Positions 15,430-25,600 of a DNA stretch of 64,000 bases are shown one piece after another. This DNA is from an uncultured Acetatifactor sp. Its GTDB lineage: Bacteria > Bacillota > Clostridia > Lachnospirales > Lachnospiraceae. The position numbers and the translations under genes were made by a program. Position 1 is the first letter of the stretch; every line of letters begins with the position of its first letter. The stretch lies in contig CATKYJ010000012.1 in the NCBI GenBank assembly GCA_949840885.1, forward strand, positions 36,643 to 100,642, read 5' to 3'. A model generated the notes under the pieces. The model was not told where the DNA came from, ran no database searches, and was given only the letters and a program-made list of their open reading frames with translations.

Positions 15430-16797
15430 CTAAAACGGGAACCTCCCCTTGCCCATGCCGGGGAACCCGCCCAGCATCCCGCGGCCTTTCTTGCCGCCGC
15501 CAAACTGCTTCATCATCTTCTGGCTCTGCTCGAACTGCTTGATGAACCGGTTCACTATGGCGATGTCCACGCCCGCGCCTTTCGCTATGCGATGCTTGCG
15601 CTGGGGATTCAAGAGTTTCGGATTTCTGCGTTCCTCCTTGGTCATGGACAGGACGATGGCCTCCATGTGCTTTAGCTGCTTCTCGTCTATCATGGATTCT
15701 AAGTCCGCGCCTTTCAGCCCTAAACCGGGCAGCATCCCCAAGATGCTGGCCAGTCCGCCCATGTTGCGCATCTGCTTCATACTCTCTAAGTAGTCCTCGA
15801 AGTCGAACTTGCCTTTTTTCATGCGGCCGGCCATCTCCCGGCTCTTGTCCTCGTCCAGGTCTATGCTCTCCTGTGCTTTTTCGATGAGGGAGAGCACGTC
15901 CCCCATGCCAAGGATCCGGTTTGCCATGCGGTCAGGATAGAACTGCTCCATGTCCGAGAGTTTTTCGCCCATGCTGACGTACAGAATAGGCTTTCCCGTG
16001 ACTGCCTTTATGGAAAGGGCCGCACCGCCTCTGGTGTCGCCGTCCATCTTGGAGAGGACGACCCCGTCGATGCCCACTTTCTCATCGAATTCTTTCGCCA
16101 CGTTCACGGCGTCCTGGCCGGTCATGGCGTCCACCACCAGAAGCGTCTGGTGGACAGCGATTGTATGTTTGATCTCCTGCAGTTCCGCCATCATGTCCTC
16201 GTCAATATGCAGACGGCCTGCCGTATCCAGAATGACTACATTGTGACCGTTCTTCTCTGCATAGCGGATGGCCTCCGCCGCGATTTCAGGAGGCTTATGA
16301 TCCGTTCCCATGGAGAAAACGTCCACTTCCTGCTTCTTACCGTTGATTTCCAACTGCTCTATGGCCGCGGGACGGTAGATATCGCAGGCTACCAGCAGGG
16401 ATTTCTTGCCCTTGGTCTTCAGCTTCCCCGCAATCTTGGCCGTGGCCGTGGTCTTGCCGGCGCCCTGTAAGCCTGCCATCATGATAACGGTGATGGACTT
16501 GCCGGGCTGCATGGCGATTTCAGTGGTCTCGCTGCCCATGAGGGAAATCATCTCCTCATTGACGATCTTGATGACCATCTGGCCGGGGTTTAAGCCGTTC
16601 ATCACATCCTGGCCAATGGCTCTTTCTTCCACCGCTTTCACGAACTGTTTGACCACTTTGAAGTTTACATCGGCCTCCAAAAGAGCCATCTTCACTTCTT
16701 TTAAGGCAGACTTTACGTCCTCCTCGGTAAGGCGCCCTTTGCTCCTTAAGTTCTTGAATACGTTCTGCAGTTTATCTGTTAAACTCTCAAATGCCAC
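15430..16797 (-). CDS. ffh: Signal recognition particle GTPase Ffh
   Basis: 455 aa. It binds signal peptides of nascent membrane and secreted proteins and, with FtsY, delivers ribosomes to the translocon. Domains in order are an N helical bundle, a G domain with GLQGAGKTTATAKIAG near residue 107, DTAGR and TKMDGD, and a methionine-rich M domain from about residue 300 (RMKKGKFDFEDYLESMKQMR), ending in a Gly/Met-rich tail. Its partner ftsY is 4.7 kb upstream, separated here by a three-gene cassette. Confidence 0.97.
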   Translation of the reverse strand: MAFESLTDKLQNVFKNLRSKGRLTEEDVKSALKEVKMALLEADVNFKVVKQFVKAVEERAIGQDVMNGLNPGQMVIKIVNEEMISLMGSETTEIAMQPGKSITVIMMAGLQGAGKTTATAKIAGKLKTKGKKSLLVACDIYRPAAIEQLEINGKKQEVDVFSMGTDHKPPEIAAEAIRYAEKNGHNVVILDTAGRLHIDEDMMAELQEIKHTIAVHQTLLVVDAMTGQDAVNVAKEFDEKVGIDGVVLSKMDGDTRGGAALSIKAVTGKPILYVSMGEKLSDMEQFYPDRMANRILGMGDVLSLIEKAQESIDLDEDKSREMAGRMKKGKFDFEDYLESMKQMRNMGGLASILGMLPGLGLKGADLESMIDEKQLKHMEAIVLSMTKEERRNPKLLNPQRKHRIAKGAGVDIAIVNRFIKQFEQSQKMMKQFGGGKKGRGMLGGFPGMGKGRFPF

Positions 16798-16937
16798 TTG
16801 TGACTCCTTGTCCTATTGATTTATACTGCACGTCAGTAAGATTCATCATGAATCCCGGCTGTGAGCCGCCAGCAAGGAATAACAGGAATTTCAGCGGTCT
16901 GAAGTATATCCAGAATGCCTTGCCGGACATTTTCTCT

Positions 16938-17375
16938 TTACAACTCCTCCAGCAGTTCGTGGGAGAGCCTGCGGATAGCCTGGAGGCGCGTCTGCATCTT
17001 CTGTGCACCTGCCACCTGTGGCGTCTCCATGCCGCCGGACTTTTTATCTGCCCCTTTGCCGGCCATTTGGCCTGTTTCTCCATCTGCCTCTTCCAGGCAT
17101 TCTGTACAGAACGTCAGCCTCTCGATTTCGGCCACCGTCTTCTTTGCCTTGGCGAACCGCTCCACCAGATGGAGCTTGCTCTCGTACTCCTGCAGGATCC
17201 TGTCGCAGCGCTTGATCAGGTCGTGCACGCCCTGTCTGCTGATGCCCCGCTCCTCGGCGATCTCCCCCAGGGACATGTCCCGGTACACCGCATCCTCATA
17301 GACGCTGCGTTGATGCTCTGTCAACAGCTCGCCGTAGAAGTCAAACAACATTGTCTGTTCGTATATTTTATCCAT
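16938..17375 (-). CDS. ylxM: YlxM-family HTH protein, SRP-associated
   Basis: 145 aa. Residues 1-~90 are a sigma-70 region 4-like helix-turn-helix ([20 protein letters not shown], then [19 protein letters not shown]). The family (UPF0122) is encoded just before ffh and affects SRP assembly in streptococci. The C-terminal ~50 residues are longer than in short homologues and rich in Lys, Glu and Gly. I start at ATG 17375, where [18 protein letters not shown] fits the family; the extension to 17423 does not. It is the first gene of this operon segment. Confidence 0.9.
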   Translation of the reverse strand: MDKIYEQTMLFDFYGELLTEHQRSVYEDAVYRDMSLGEIAEERGISRQGVHDLIKRCDRILQEYESKLHLVERFAKAKKTVAEIERLTFCTECLEEADGETGQMAGKGADKKSGGMETPQVAGAQKMQTRLQAIRRLSHELLEEL

Positions 17376-17433
17376 AACTTCACCAGCCTTGTGTATCTTA
17401 CTACAGAAATGGGTGGGTGTCAAGTAATTTTTC

Positions 17434-17462
17434 TTTACAGAGATTCAAATATTTGTTATCAT
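17434..17462 (+). promoter_or_regulatory. Sigma-A promoter for the membrane-protein gene
   Basis: TTTACA at 17434-17439 and TATCAT at 17457-17462 are 17 bases apart. The predicted start is about 28 bases before the ATG at 17497, which has AAAGGA as its ribosome-binding site. Confidence 0.7.
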
Positions 17463-17496
17463 ATTAGGAAAGTAAGAAACTCGAAAGGAAATCATC

Positions 17497-18777
17497 ATGT
17501 CAGGTAAAAAGAAAAAAGCGAAGCTGAATGAACTGATCCGGAAAAGGCCTCTGCTGGCTTCCATTGTCATCACGTTTCCCATCGGCCTGGCCGGCACCTG
17601 CCTCTCGTATCTGCCTACGTTCTTCCGCTATAGCGGAGTTTCCGCAAAATCGTTCCTGTCCATGCCCATCGCCCTGTTTTTCGTGGGGCTTCTCCTGGCT
17701 GGCTTTCTCGTCTATCCTTTGGTCCTGACAGGAATCCAGTTCTTTCTGCTGCTGCGCATGGTTCTGAATCCCGGGAAAGAATATGCCAGGAAGAGGATCT
17801 TCGACATCGTCACCGTGCCACTGGGACTCCTGTACACCTGCATCTATTTTAGCCTGACGAATGTGGTGTTCTACAGTGACTGGACCGAAACCCTGGCCAA
17901 CGCCCAGCAGCATACGCCTATATATACCCAAAGCGCATTGACTGTATCGGTCATTATCATAGTGGGTTTTGCAGGATATCTGACAGTGAGCTTCCTCCCT
18001 TTGCGGCATACGCCTCCCCTCCTGCTGGTCCTTGGCATATCCGCCATGTACCTGGGGACTGCAGAGAGCATTGTATGGGGCATTCAGATCTATCGGGATC
18101 CCTTTTTCAGCATGCTGCCCCTGCTGCTGCCCCTGAACTGCATCCTGATCACCGCCAGGACGGTCCTGTACAAAATCCGGGAGTGGGATCACATCCCACA
18201 TGAGATGCACAAGATCAGCCGGGTTCCGTTCCTGCGCGGATGCAGCCGCATCCTGGACAATGCCAAACTCTGGCCCCTGGCAGCATTCCTGCTCATGTGG
18301 CCGCTGCTTGGCATCCTGATCGCCATCCTCGTGCTGTTTGGCCAGGCGCCTGATTCCATCATCCGAGCCTGGACGGAGACAAGCGACTGGAACCTTTCCA
18401 GGCGGGTGGCCCCGCAGAATGTTTACTATGATGAGCATTATCTGTGCACCGTGGCGGCGGGAGGACATGAAAGAATCGTGAAGCCCCTGCGATTAGGGGT
18501 CAGACATGGGCACCAGGTCATCGTGAACAGGCAGTTGTGTGTGGCAAATGCCTTCGAGCAGGTTTTGGAGGAGCGGACACCCCGGTTTCACAGGGCTGTG
18601 CGGCATTTTTATGATAAATACGGTTTTCCTGTGGCACGGCTTATCCGTTCCAGATATGTGGCGGATTTCGTCTACTTTTTGATGAAGCCCCTGGAATGGC
18701 TCTTCCTGGCAGCACTGTATCTGACGGAAGTGCATCCGGAAGACAGAATTGCAGTACAGTATATGGGCCGGCCGTGA
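17497..18777 (+). CDS. Multi-pass membrane protein, possibly DUF6688
   Basis: 426 aa. The first ~300 residues contain about seven hydrophobic segments. The rest is a soluble domain with conserved-looking stretches such as DEHYLCTVAAGGHERIVKPL, HQVIVNRQLCVANAFEQVL and RHFYDKYGFPVARLI. The layout and these motifs recall the clostridial DUF6688 family, but I cannot confirm it. No enzymatic motif is evident. It has its own promoter and runs against the neighbouring operons. The 100 bases to the convergent YitT gene hold no clear terminator. Confidence 0.75.
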   Translation: MSGKKKKAKLNELIRKRPLLASIVITFPIGLAGTCLSYLPTFFRYSGVSAKSFLSMPIALFFVGLLLAGFLVYPLVLTGIQFFLLLRMVLNPGKEYARKRIFDIVTVPLGLLYTCIYFSLTNVVFYSDWTETLANAQQHTPIYTQSALTVSVIIIVGFAGYLTVSFLPLRHTPPLLLVLGISAMYLGTAESIVWGIQIYRDPFFSMLPLLLPLNCILITARTVLYKIREWDHIPHEMHKISRVPFLRGCSRILDNAKLWPLAAFLLMWPLLGILIAILVLFGQAPDSIIRAWTETSDWNLSRRVAPQNVYYDEHYLCTVAAGGHERIVKPLRLGVRHGHQVIVNRQLCVANAFEQVLEERTPRFHRAVRHFYDKYGFPVARLIRSRYVADFVYFLMKPLEWLFLAALYLTEVHPEDRIAVQYMGRP

Positions 18778-18877
18778 GCAGTCAGGGACTGTGTGTCTGC
18801 GGGGCATCGAACCGGCCTAGTCAGATTCCGGCGGGAAGAAGTGAGTCAAAACCTCTCATCCGTCCCTCTTTTGCCCT

Positions 18878-19798
18878 TTACAGCTTCTGACTGAAAATAT
18901 TTTTATACCCCTCTCCGTAGATTTCCGAAGCGCTGGTGATGATTGTAAAGGCTTTCGGATCCTCCTGCCTGACAATCTCCTCCAGCTTTGGGGAAAGGGG
19001 TTTTTTCACCACACACAGAATGACCTTTTTGTCCGTTCCCGTGTAGGCGCCGCTGCCGGAGATGTATGTGGCGCTGATGTCCAGTTCCTCCAGCAGCCTG
19101 GCCACAATGTTCTGGGGACTGTCGCTGATGATGAAGAACATCTTCGCCCCATCCCGCCCATAGAGAACCAGATCCAGCATTACGGAGTTGATGAATACCA
19201 CCACGCCGGCGTACAGCGCTGTGTCCAAGTTCTGGAATACAAAGGCGGATGCCGTCACAATGATGGCATCGGTGAGCAAAAACAGAAAGCCCGTCTTTAA
19301 ATGGGGAAGTTTCAGCCGCAGCAGTTTGATGATGATATCCGTGCCGCCGGTGGTGGCTCCCGCTTTGAATACCAGCCCCAGAGAAACTGCCATCAGCGAA
19401 GCGCCTACCAATGCCGCCAGCAGCGGGTCTTTCGTCAGGGCTCCCACAGGCGTGAGCAAATTCGTGGCAAAGGAAGTAGCCAGGGTACAGTACAGAGTGG
19501 AGAGGATGAATTTCAAGCCGAATTTCCACATGCCCAGGGCCAGAATGGGGATATTGATCAGGAACATCCAGGTACCTGTCTCCAGCCCCGTGAGCCGGTT
19601 CAGGATGATGGCGATACCGGTGACTCCGCCGGGGGCCAGGGAATTGGGATCCAGGAACAGGCTGACGGAAACGGCATAGATTCCGGAGGCCAGAGTGATG
19701 ATCAGGTAGTCCTGGATTCTACGCTGAAACGTCTTTTTCTCCTCGTATTGAATTTCGCTTTTCTGCTCTTTGCTCACCTGTCCCATACTGCTTTTCAT
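18878..19798 (-). CDS. YitT-family membrane protein
   Basis: 306 aa. About five to six membrane segments (residues ~30-210) contain the signature SLFLDPNSLAPGGVTGIAII and AGATTGGTDIIIKLL. A soluble C-terminal DUF2179 domain (about 220-300) includes ITSASEIYGEG. Transport substrate is unknown. The gene follows ilvA on the same strand, 160 bases apart, with a hairpin between. Two possible starts (19798, and the Met five codons later) are not resolved, because AGAGGA sits very near the first. Confidence 0.9.
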   Translation of the reverse strand: MKSSMGQVSKEQKSEIQYEEKKTFQRRIQDYLIITLASGIYAVSVSLFLDPNSLAPGGVTGIAIILNRLTGLETGTWMFLINIPILALGMWKFGLKFILSTLYCTLATSFATNLLTPVGALTKDPLLAALVGASLMAVSLGLVFKAGATTGGTDIIIKLLRLKLPHLKTGFLFLLTDAIIVTASAFVFQNLDTALYAGVVVFINSVMLDLVLYGRDGAKMFFIISDSPQNIVARLLEELDISATYISGSGAYTGTDKKVILCVVKKPLSPKLEEIVRQEDPKAFTIITSASEIYGEGYKNIFSQKL

Positions 19799-19825
19799 TC
19801 CTCTTATCTACCTCCAAAACCCAGT

Positions 19826-19860
19826 AGAGCAGGCGGCCTGCGTCACAGGCAGCCCGCTCT
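19826..19860. terminator. Hairpin between ilvA and the YitT gene
   Basis: AGAGC...GCTCT arms with an inner CCTG...CAGG pairing form an imperfect stem-loop. On the plus strand it is followed by CTCCGGCTTTTTTG; on the minus strand the downstream T-run is weak. It may end ilvA transcription inefficiently or be a processing site. Confidence 0.45.
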
Positions 19861-19960
19861 CTCCGGCTTTTTTGCCCTCAATGATTTAGCCTTTTGTTTC
19901 CGCTGTGCACAGCCACTTAGCTACTGCTTACATACAACAAGGCTTCATCCGCAAGCCCCG

Positions 19961-21412
19961 TCAGCCTCCTACGTTCACCAACCTGGGCTTATAGCCCCCT
20001 TCCTCCAGGGACTTCATGATCTGTTCCTTATGCTCGGTGCCGAATGCCTCCATGGTGATACGCAGTTCCACGGCGGCGTTGCGGTTCGTGGTGACGAACT
20101 GGTTGTGCTCCAGTTCCACCACGTTTCCGTTGGCCTTGGCGATGATGCCTGCCACCCGGTACAGTTCGCCTGGCTTATCCGGCAGCAGCATGGACACGGT
20201 GAACACCCTGTCGCGCATGATCAGGCCCTGCTGTACCACGGAGGACATGGTGGTCACATCCATGTTTCCGCCGCTTAGGATGGCTACCACTTTCTTGCCC
20301 TTTACATCCAGGTGCTTCAGGGCAGCCACGGTGAGAAGACCCGAGTTCTCCACAACAGTCTTGTGGTTCTCCACCATGTCCAGGAAAGAGACTACAAGCT
20401 CATGGTCTTCCACAGTAATGATGCCGTCCAGGTTCTTCTGGATGTATGGGAAGAGTTTGTTTCCGGGAGTCTTCACCGCGGTGCCGTCGGCGATGGTGCT
20501 GACCTTAGGCAGCGTCACCACATGACCCTCCTCTAAAGATCTCTGCATACAGTTTGCCCCGGCAGGCTCCACTCCAATCACTTTTATCTTCGGATTTAAA
20601 AGTTTTGCCAGGGTGGACACGCCGGTGGCCAGGCCGCCGCCGCCGATGGGCACCAGTATGTAGTCTACCAGAGGCAGTTCCTTTACGATTTCCATGGCGA
20701 TGGTTCCCTGTCCGGTGGCCACCATCAGGTCGTCAAAGGGATGGATAAAGGTGTAGCCGTTCTCCTCCGCCAACTCATAGGCCTTGGCGCAGGCCTCATC
20801 GTATACGTCCCCATAGAGCACCACCTCCGCGCCGTAGCCCTTGGTGCGGTTGACTTTCATCAGGGGCGTGGTGGTGGGCATGACGATGACGGCCTTTGCG
20901 CCGTAGGCCTTGGCCGCGTAGGCTACGCCCTGGGCATGGTTTCCTGCCGAGGCGGTGATAAGGCCCTTGGAGCGTTCCTCGTCTGTGAGGGTGCATATTT
21001 TATAGTATGCGCCTCTCAGCTTATACGCGCCCGTGAGCTGCATGTTCTCGGGCTTTAGGTAGACCTTGTTGCCGGTCTGGCTGCTTAAGTACTCGCTGAA
21101 CACCAGCTTTGTCTCCAGGGTCACATTTTTTACGATCTCTGATGCCTCCTCGAATTTCTCCAGGGACAGTCCCTCCTCTATGGATTGCTCCTCTTCCATT
21201 TTAATCCCCATCTCTGTCTCCCCCTTTGTCTTTTTATTTTCTTCGGATTCCATTTCCTCCGCAGAATGTACTTTTACGGCTTGCTTCTCTTCCCCTGCGT
21301 TCGTGCTCTCTTTGCCCGCTGTCTCCGGTTCCTCTGCATCTGTTTCTTCTTCCATGGCTTGCACCTCTTCCATGGAATGTTCTTCCTCCAAAGAACACTT
21401 CTGTTCCTCCAT
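19961..21412 (-). CDS. ilvA: Threonine ammonia-lyase with acidic N-terminal repeat extension
   Basis: 483 aa; the short-form family is about 400-410. The PLP enzyme deaminates threonine to 2-oxobutanoate. Lys131 in TGAYKLRGAYYK binds PLP; GGGGL and SAGNHAQGVAYA are present, and a C-terminal ACT domain (MLLPDKPGELYRVAGIIAKA) ends the protein. The first ~70 residues are highly acidic and contain 18-bp repeat units encoding EEEHSMEE. ATG 21412 has the strongest ribosome-binding site (AAAGGAGG, 9 bases). A second start at 21211 (GGGGGAG, 6 bases) would give a normal-length enzyme of 416 aa, so both may be used. An upstream ATG at 21475 lacks support. Confidence 0.88.
   Translation of the reverse strand: MEEQKCSLEEEHSMEEVQAMEEETDAEEPETAGKESTNAGEEKQAVKVHSAEEMESEENKKTKGETEMGIKMEEEQSIEEGLSLEKFEEASEIVKNVTLETKLVFSEYLSSQTGNKVYLKPENMQLTGAYKLRGAYYKICTLTDEERSKGLITASAGNHAQGVAYAAKAYGAKAVIVMPTTTPLMKVNRTKGYGAEVVLYGDVYDEACAKAYELAEENGYTFIHPFDDLMVATGQGTIAMEIVKELPLVDYILVPIGGGGLATGVSTLAKLLNPKIKVIGVEPAGANCMQRSLEEGHVVTLPKVSTIADGTAVKTPGNKLFPYIQKNLDGIITVEDHELVVSFLDMVENHKTVVENSGLLTVAALKHLDVKGKKVVAILSGGNMDVTTMSSVVQQGLIMRDRVFTVSMLLPDKPGELYRVAGIIAKANGNVVELEHNQFVTTNRNAAVELRITMEAFGTEHKEQIMKSLEEGGYKPRLVNVGG
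21353..21412 (-). repeat. 18-bp repeat units coding the ilvA N-terminus
   Basis: Units begin at 21353 and 21371, and a related 21-base unit runs 21389-21409 up to the ATG. They are more diverged than those in the ABC transporter. On the minus strand they encode MEEQKCS-LEEEHS-MEEVQA-MEEE, the same frame as elsewhere. Confidence 0.75.
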
Positions 21413-21531
21413 CCGGCCACTCCTCCTTTCCCCGCAGCCACTGCCGCACTGCGGCCCATATCTCCCGCATTCCATTCCTCATCGGAACACAGTTATTTTT
21501 CCTCCTTACGTCCCTATCCGTCCTCGGACAG

Positions 21532-22488
21532 CTATGCCTGGTCGGACTGGGTCTCCTCCATATTCACATCAAACAAAGCATTCACAAATTCATCGGAGTC
21601 AAATTTCTGTAGATCATCTATGGTCTCCCCTACCCCGATATACTTCACCGGCACCTGCAGCTCCGACTGTATCGCCACGGCAATGCCGCCCTTTGCGGTG
21701 CCGTCCATCTTGGTGAGGATAATACCCGTCAAATCCGCCACTTCCCCAAACTCCCTGGCCTGAACCAGCGCGTTCTGGCCCGTTGTGCCGTCCAGCACAA
21801 TCAGGTTCTCTCTGTGGGCATCCGGAAACTCCCTGTTCACGATGCGATTCATTTTCCGCAGTTCTTCCATCAGATTCTTTTTATTGTGAAGCCGTCCCGC
21901 GGTATCAATGAGTAACACGTCCACCCCTCTGGCTTTGGCGGCGTTCACCGCATCGAAGACCACGCTGGCCGGATCCGCACCCTCGTTTCCGCCCACCATG
22001 GGCACGTCCGCGCGCCTGGCCCACTCCGCCAGCTGGTCTCCCGCAGCGGCCCTAAACGTGTCGGCGGCGGCGATCAGCACTTTCCTGCCATCCTCCTTAA
22101 ACTTCCCTGCCAGCTTCCCGACAGAGGTAGTCTTGCCTACGCCATTGACCCCGATGACCATGATGACGGACTGGCGCTTTTCAAATTCATAGGCGTTCTC
22201 GTCCACCCGCATCTGTTCCCTGATGCCCTCTATCAAAAGTTGCTTGCACTCCTGGGGCTCCCTGATATGCTGCTCCTTTATCTGGGCTTTCAGGCGGCTA
22301 ATGATTTCCGTAGTGGCATTCACGCCGATATCCCCCATGATCAGGATCTCTTCCAACTCCTCATAGAAGTCATCGTCAATGGCTGAAAATCCACTGAACA
22401 CGGAGTCGATTCCTCTGACGATATTGTTCCTGGTCTTGGCCAGTCCCTCTTTCAATCTGGCAAAAAATCCTTTTTTCCCCTCTGCCAT
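21532..22488 (-). CDS. ftsY: Signal recognition particle receptor FtsY
   Basis: 318 aa. FtsY is the membrane-associated GTPase that receives Ffh-ribosome complexes. It has a short N-terminal segment (FFARLKEGLAKTRNNIVRG), the N domain, and a G domain with GVNGVGKTTSVGKLAG, DTFRAAAGDQL, DTAGR and TKMDGTAKGG. I start at ATG 22488, with GAGGTG 9 bases upstream; ATG 22527 has none. It follows smc by 136 bases, as in Bacillus. The long acidic A domain of enterobacterial FtsY is absent. Confidence 0.96.
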   Translation of the reverse strand: MAEGKKGFFARLKEGLAKTRNNIVRGIDSVFSGFSAIDDDFYEELEEILIMGDIGVNATTEIISRLKAQIKEQHIREPQECKQLLIEGIREQMRVDENAYEFEKRQSVIMVIGVNGVGKTTSVGKLAGKFKEDGRKVLIAAADTFRAAAGDQLAEWARRADVPMVGGNEGADPASVVFDAVNAAKARGVDVLLIDTAGRLHNKKNLMEELRKMNRIVNREFPDAHRENLIVLDGTTGQNALVQAREFGEVADLTGIILTKMDGTAKGGIAVAIQSELQVPVKYIGVGETIDDLQKFDSDEFVNALFDVNMEETQSDQA

Positions 22489-22624
22489 GCTTTCACACAC
22501 CTCTTTTCGCTGCCTGTTCCGGCTCATTTACACGGCGTCCTCTGCGTTATGCAGTCCTTTGTACTTTCATACCCTGCACAGGTCGCTGTAAGCTGTCTCT
22601 TCCGCCGTGGCCCCTGCCGCCGAC

Positions 22625-25600
22625 TTATGCCGTCAGTTCCTTGTCTATCAGGTTCACGCTCACCAGAGTGGAAACCCCTTTTTCCTGCATGGTGATACCG
22701 TACAACCTGTCCACCTGCTCCATGGTGCCTCTTCTGTGGGTTATGACGATAAACTGTGTATTTTTTGTCAGTTTATGTAAGTATTTAGCAAATCTCCCCA
22801 CGTTGGAATCATCCAGTGCAGCCTCGATTTCATCCAGCAGACAAAAAGGCGATGGCTTCAGGTTCTGGATGGCAAACAACAGCGAGATGGCCGTCAAAGC
22901 CTTTTCTCCGCCGGAAAGCTGCATCATGTTCTGCAGCTTCTTTCCGGGGGGCTGTGCAATGATGCGGATGCCCGCCTCCAGGATATCCTCATCCTCTATC
23001 AGCTCCAGCGTCCCCCTGCCGCCGCCGAACAGCTCCTTGAACACCTTGTCGAACTCCCGGCCGATCTCCGCGAATTTCTCCGCAAACTGTCTGCGCATGG
23101 CAGTGTCCAGTTCCTGGATGATTCCCTCCAGCGTCTTCTCCGCCTCCACCAGGTCGTCCCTCTGAGCCGCCATAAAGGTATACCGCTCCATCAGGTTCTT
23201 GTAGTCCTCGATGGCATTTACGTTTACGTCCCCCAGCTTCTTGATCTGCTCCCGCAGGGCGGCGATCTCCTTTTTCATGGCCGGCAGATCTGAAAGACTC
23301 TCGTCCCGCAGGCCTGCAGCATCGCTTAATGTAATCTCATATTCGTCCCACATGTAGTTGATCTGGGATTCCAGAGATTCCTCCATACGCTCTCTCTGGG
23401 CATTTAGGCGATATACCTCCTTGTCCAGAGCAGACTGTTTCTCCGAAAGTTCCTCACGCCTTGTGAAAAAGCTTTTCTGTGTGGCCGACAACTCCTGCCT
23501 TTGTACCATCGCCTCTTTCAGCTTGGCTTCGGATTCATTCTGAGCATCGTAGGAAGCTGCAATGGTCTTCTCGATTTCTTCAATGGCGCGCTGTCTGTCC
23601 TCCACCGCTTTCCCGTTTTCTTTCAAAGCCTCCAGAACCTCTGACAGTTCTGCCCTTGCCCTTTGTATCTCCCCATCGATACGGTCTGCATTGCTCTGCT
23701 GGAAGCCCAGGGACTGGCGCATCTTCTCCACTTTCAGATCCCAGTCGGACACAGACGCAGCGGCCTCTGCCTCCGCTCCCCGCCATTCTTCCAGTTCCTG
23801 CTGGAAACGCGCGGTTTTCTCTTGCGTCCGCGCCTCCAGCTCCTCGCTGTCCGCAAGTTCTTTCTGGACGGTCTCCTTGTCGTTTTTGATCTCCAGGGTC
23901 TTTTCTTCGATCTCCAGTTCTTCCTGGCGCAGGGTGGCGGCGCTCTCCACTTCCTCCTCCATGCGCTCTCTGGCCTGGGCAATGTTCAGCCTGGCTGTAT
24001 TCTGTTCGATGGATTTGCGCTGGATGTCGCTCTTGATGGCCTCCAGATCCACGCGCATCCTGGTGCGCTTTGCCTTTGTTCTCTCGATGTCCTTATCGCT
24101 CTCCTCCACGGAAAGTTTTAGCTTCTCTACCCTTTTTTCCAGTTCCTCTATCTCCCGGCGTCTTCCCAGGAGATTGCTGCTGTTCTTATAGGCTCCGCCG
24201 CTGATGGCTCCCCCCGGCACCAGGAGTTCTCCCTCCAGCGTCACCAGCCGTAAGCTCTGATTGTACTTTCTGTTCAGCTTCAGGGCATTGTCCACATTGT
24301 CCACCACCAGGATGCGGCCCAGCAGAGAGCCTGCCACATCCCGGTATTTATCGTCTATGCGTACCAGAGTGTCCGCTGTGCCGATGACGCCTTTTTCAGT
24401 CAGGGCCTCGGTATTCTTGAATCTCTGGTAATTTCGGATACTGGTCAGGGGCAGAAAGGTGGCCCGGCCTAAGCGGTTTGTCTTCAAAAAGGAAATCATC
24501 CGCTTGGCGGTTTCCTCATCGTCTGTGACGATGTTCTGGATACTGCCGCCCAAGGCGGTCTCGATGGCCACCTCATACTTTTTCTCCACATGGATGATAT
24601 CTGCCACTACGCCGACGATGCCGCCGTTCTTCTCCTTTTGCTCCATGACTTTCTTGACGCTGCCGCCGTACCCCTCATAGCGCTCGGCCAGGTTGGCAAG
24701 GGCCTCCAGCCGGGATTTCTCCATATGATAGGCGCTCTTGGCTTCCTGCAGGGCGGCATCCTTTTTCGTCAGCGCCTCCCTGAAGCCCGAAAGTTCCTGC
24801 TCCATGGCCGCTTCCCGCTCGTTTAAAAGGCGTATTTCCTCGGTTACAGAGGCAAACGCCTCCTCTAAACCTTTGATAGTCTCCTCTCTGGCCTCCTCAT
24901 CGGATTTGGCGCGCAGCAATCTGGATTGGAGTTCTGATTTGCGGATCTTTATCTGTTCCATCATAGTGTCGAAACGTCCCAGTTTGGACTTTATCGTGGC
25001 CCGCCTATTCAGCTCCTCGATAATGGTATTCTTCCCGCCCTCTATATCGTTATTCAGCTTTTCGATCTTACCCTGGATTTCCTCCAGCTTTTCCTTTGCG
25101 GCATCGGCCAGGGCAGTGATCTGTGCTACCTTTGCATCTGTCTCGCCCTTTTCGGACAATACCTGCTCCCTGTCTTTCTCCCTGGCGGCTATGTCCTCTT
25201 CCAGGGCATTCCGCCTGTTGTTCAGATGGGCCTCGCTGCCCTTGGCGGAGTTGATCTGCTCTTTCAGCACGTTCATCTCGCCCTCTAGCTTGCCTCTGGT
25301 GAGCCCTGCGTCCGTGGCAGTGCTTCTGGCGGCCTCAATGGACTGCTCCAGCTTCTCCAGCTCCTCCTGAACCCGGTCATATTCCGCCTTAATGCCCTCA
25401 TAGGCTTCGCTGGTTTCGGAAAGCTCCTTGCTTGCTAAGGAATATTTGTCCTCCACTCCCTTTAGCTGGTCTCTGAGGCGGGTGTTCTCCAGGAGAAAGA
25501 CGTTTACATCGAACTTCTTCAGTTCCTCTCTTTTCCTCAGATACTGCCTGGCGGTTTCGGACTGGCGTTCCAGGGGGCCTATCTGCTTCTCCAGTTCTGA

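Noticed and set aside
19799..19960. T-box or riboswitch linked to ilvA
   Set aside because: The structured element is downstream of ilvA, and no T-box consensus was seen upstream of it.
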